Shown here: positions 5,674 to 6,185 of the stretch, piece by piece
Numbering within the stretch: position 1 is the first letter of the stretch
Layout of the letters: the number at the start of each line of letters is the position of its first letter
DNA from: Candidatus Bathyarchaeota archaeon
GTDB lineage: Archaea; Thermoproteota; Bathyarchaeia; TCS64
Length of the DNA stretch: 6,185 nt
Direction of reading: 5' to 3'
Assembly (NCBI GenBank): GCA_030691555.1
Contig: JAUYEB010000270.1
Coordinates: 1-6,185, forward strand
Translations under genes and position numbers: made by a program
The notes under the pieces: model-generated
Database searches by the model: none
What the model was told of the DNA's origin: nothing
Seen by the model: only the letters and a program-made list of their open reading frames with translations

Positions 5674-5679
5674 GAGGAG
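5674..5679 (+). promoter_or_regulatory. Shine-Dalgarno site of pgk
   Basis: GAGGAG ends 8 bases before ATG 5688. It confirms this start, which is also where the conserved N-terminus of phosphoglycerate kinase begins. Confidence 0.75.
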
Positions 5680-5687
5680 TGCCCATA

Positions 5688-6185
5688 ATGTTCGACTTTC
5701 TCACGCTAAACGACGTCGACGTGAAGGGGAAGCGCGTCTTCCTCCGCGTCGATATTAACAGCCCCCTCGACCCGGCTTCGAAGAGGATACTCGACGCCGC
5801 TAGGATACGGGCGACGGAGGCTTCCCTGAGGGACCTGAGGGAGGCGAAGGTGGTGCTCGGCGCGCACCAGAGCCGCCCCGGGAAGTACGACTTCACCAAC
5901 CTGGAGGCCCACACCCGTGTCCTCCAGATGTACCACAACGGCCGGGTGAGTTTCGTCGAGGACATCGACGGCCCCAAGGCCCTCGAAGCCATAAAGGCGC
6001 TAAAGACCGGGGAGGTGCTGGTCCTCAACAACCTACGCATGCACAAGGACGAGAACCTCGACGCGCCCCCGGAGAAGCTCGCGGAGACGGGGCTCGTCAA
6101 GACCCTCGCCCCATGCTTCGACCTCTGCGTAAACGACGCCTTCGCCGCGGCCCACCGAGGCTCCGCCAGCCTCACAGCCTTCGGC
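5688..6185 (+). CDS. pgk: Phosphoglycerate kinase, N-terminal 166 residues (3' end cut by window)
   Basis: The first 166 residues of a protein normally about 410 long. The enzyme interconverts 1,3-bisphosphoglycerate + ADP and 3-phosphoglycerate + ATP, in glycolysis or gluconeogenesis, in the cytosol. The window holds most of the N-terminal, 3-phosphoglycerate-binding domain. Visible motifs: VFLRVDINSPLD (17-28; bacterial form LRVDFNVPL) with D22 and N24; GAHQSRPG (58-65), the archaeal form of SHLGRP, with H60 and R63; LNNLRMHKDEN (113-123; LENLRFHxEE) with R117; CVNDAFAAAHRGSAS (147-161) with R157. All 3-phosphoglycerate-binding basic residues expected in this half are present. It has its own TATA box and ribosome site, 88 bases after the deacylase, so it is probably a separate housekeeping unit. 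3-Phosphoglycerate also feeds serine synthesis, a loose metabolic link to glyA. Confidence 0.95.
   Translation, partial: MFDFLTLNDVDVKGKRVFLRVDINSPLDPASKRILDAARIRATEASLRDLREAKVVLGAHQSRPGKYDFTNLEAHTRVLQMYHNGRVSFVEDIDGPKALEAIKALKTGEVLVLNNLRMHKDENLDAPPEKLAETGLVKTLAPCFDLCVNDAFAAAHRGSASLTAFG

Noticed and set aside
5657..5755. Small upstream open frame starting at ATG 5657 before pgk
   Set aside because: No ribosome site, falls near the predicted transcript start, and reads into pgk in another frame with no conserved pattern.
1..6185. CRISPR arrays, tRNA or rRNA genes, insertion sequences, attachment sites
   Set aside because: No direct-repeat arrays, cloverleaf-like blocks, transposase motifs or terminal repeats were seen by eye; apart from the short gaps listed, the window is coding.

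Overview
This window is GC-rich with strong G/C preference at third codon positions. It looks archaeal. The phosphoglycerate kinase has the archaeal-style AHQSRPG and LNNLRMHKDEN motifs, and the serine hydroxymethyltransferase has the LPGLVSNHHL segment I associate with crenarchaeal-type enzymes. TATA-like boxes lie 25-40 bases before several starts, in places with almost no leader. I infer a member of the Thermoproteota/TACK group, but the lineage cannot be fixed from this sequence.

Layout. (1) Bases 1-383, minus strand: an open frame running off the left edge. It begins like a rhodanese sulfurtransferase and continues in frame as the C-terminal half of a peroxiredoxin. Neither catalytic cysteine region is present, so it is a chimera by evolution, decay or misassembly. 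(2) Bases 384-487: divergent promoter region. (3) Bases 488-862, plus strand: small VOC/glyoxalase-fold protein, followed by a T-tract. (4) Bases 929-2251: serine hydroxymethyltransferase (glyA) with its own TATA box. (5) Bases 2252-2327: gap with a 6-bp inverted repeat around an AT-rich segment, then a Shine-Dalgarno site. (6) Bases 2328-5599: a tight three-gene operon of two tandem, equally long (382 aa) M24 'pita-bread' proteins that have lost most metal ligands, then a zinc-dependent aspartoacylase/succinylglutamate-desuccinylase-family deacylase with its active site intact. (7) Bases 5688-6185: start of phosphoglycerate kinase (pgk) behind its own TATA box and Shine-Dalgarno site, cut by the right edge.

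How the genes may work together. The point of interest is the operon. A metal-independent M24 hydrolase next to an AstE/AspA-type deacylase is the arrangement of the bacterial ectoine-degradation pair EutD/EutE (DoeA/DoeB), where the M24 enzyme opens a cyclic amidine and the deacylase removes the acyl group from the product. Here the M24 half is duplicated and the two copies have decayed differently at the active site. This suggests a heterodimeric hydrolase acting on an unknown cyclic or acylated nitrogen compound. The substrate is not shown by the sequence. The upstream glyA could handle a one-carbon or glycine product, or may simply be a housekeeping neighbour.
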